From contig NC_069659.1 in the NCBI RefSeq assembly GCF_027244095.1, positions 355,174,750-355,238,749 of the forward strand: a stretch of DNA of 64,000 bases. The letters are read 5' to 3'. Made by a program: the position numbers and the translations under genes. Below the pieces are notes generated by a model. The model saw only the letters and a program-made list of their open reading frames with translations. It had not been told where the DNA came from and ran no database searches. The stretch comes from Hemicordylus capensis. Lineage: Eukaryota; Chordata; Lepidosauria; Squamata; Cordylidae. Within the stretch, counting starts at the first letter, position 1. Every line of letters begins with the position of its first letter. This document shows positions 63,318-64,000 of this stretch, piece after piece.

Positions 63318-64000
63318 TTTACACAGCCAGACAGGTGTTATTGACTGGTTTGTTTTATCCAGACATCGAGTCCTTCCCAAGGACCTGGGATGCCAGAATT
63401 TTATTGTCAATGTTGTTGCTGTTGTTATAGATATCGTCGCAGAATATAGGCTGTTCCCAGTAAAGCTGCTTTTTGTAATTGGCTGATGGTGATTTCTGTG
63501 ATCCCGATGGTGTTGAGGTGCTCTTCAAGGTCTTTTGGAACTGCACCCAGGGCGCCAATTAGCACTGGGATTATTTGGGTCTTCTTCTGCCACAGCCTTT
63601 CAATTTCAATTTGTAGATCTTTGTATTTTGTGATTTCTTCTATTTCTTTTTCTTCTATTCTGCTATCCCCTGGTATTGCTATGGCGATTATTTTGACTTT
63701 TCTTCTTCTTCTCGACTACAGTGATATCTGGTGTATTGTGTGGCAGATGTTTGTCTGTTTGTAGTCGGAAGGCCCATAATATTTTTACATCTTCATTTTC
63801 TATCACTTTTTCAATTTGATGGTCCCACCAATTTTTGGCTACAGGTAGCTTGTATTTTTTGCAGATGTTCCAGTGTATCATCCCTGCTACTTTGTCATGC
63901 CTTTGTTTGTAGTCAGTCTGTGCGATCTTTTTACAACAGCTGATCAGGTGGTCCACGGTTCCATCTGCTTCTTTACAAAGGCGGCACTTGCTGTTTGTTG
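63318..64000 (-). mobile_element. R4/Dong/Rex6-clade LINE, C-terminal zinc knuckle and restriction-like endonuclease (runs off the window)
   Basis: On the minus strand the end of ORF is readable: a zinc knuckle (CRLCKEADGTVDHLISCC), HDKVAGMIHWNICKKYKL, WWDHQIEKVIENEDVKILWA, FRLQTDKHLPHNTPDITVVE, and after a frame change IIAIAIPGDSRIEEKEIEEI and PVLIGALGAVPKDLEEHL. A CCHC knuckle followed by a PD...(D/E)-type segment at the C-terminus is the layout of LINEs that use a restriction-like endonuclease. The clade assignment is from memory of such proteins. The 5' part lies outside the window. Confidence 0.7.

Overview
The window looks like nuclear DNA from a squamate reptile (lizard or snake lineage). 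Two protein-coding genes can be supported. Most of the rest is transposon debris of squamate type: tRNA-headed SINEs with a Bov-B-like tail (Sauria/ACE type), SINEs with a 5S-rRNA-like head, CR1, L2-type and R4-type LINEs, and many hAT elements whose 8-bp target duplications can be read directly. The species cannot be fixed from sequence alone.

Region 1 (about 1.1-14.7 kb) is the somatostatin gene SST on the + strand. It has a CpG-rich promoter with a perfect CRE next to a TATA box, a first coding exon at 2377-2517, a phase-0 intron of 11,666 bp and a last exon at 14184-14396 that ends in somatostatin-14. The intron is filled with SINEs, LINE tails and a 1.17-kb hAT element that is a palindrome built of smaller palindromes.

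Region 2 (14.7-54.5 kb) has no gene I can recognise. It holds nested repeats: a CR1 LINE inside a SINE with a hAT inside the CR1 (19.4-22.65 kb); two head-to-tail L2-type 5' halves with endonuclease domains (25.2-29.1 kb); five copies of a GC-rich family with ACGATC-type ends (29-33 kb and 51.6-52.7 kb); an L2-type LINE in pieces that keeps the YADD motif (31.8-34.8 kb); a three-deep hAT nest with a 1.4-kb palindrome at its core (36.5-38.3 kb); and a short telomere-like array at 44.46 kb.

Region 3 (54.5-58.7 kb) is the most notable. It holds an intact intronless ORF of 1,278 codons, clearly related to the microtubule polymerase CKAP5/ch-TOG/XMAP215. It covers only TOG3, TOG4, TOG5 and most of the C-terminal helical domain, and lacks TOG1-TOG2 and the last part of the tail. 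It looks like an old CKAP5 retrocopy whose reading frame has been kept, so it may be an undescribed working gene.

Region 4 (58.9-64 kb) returns to repeats: a hAT holding a foldback element, a Sauria-type SINE, a hAT holding a LINE tail and a palindromic MITE, and an R4-clade LINE with a restriction-like endonuclease region that runs off the window end.

The two genes show no functional link. Their closeness (40 kb, same strand) probably reflects the landing site of the CKAP5 retrocopy near SST. Identities to known proteins come from recall of the families, not from a database search.
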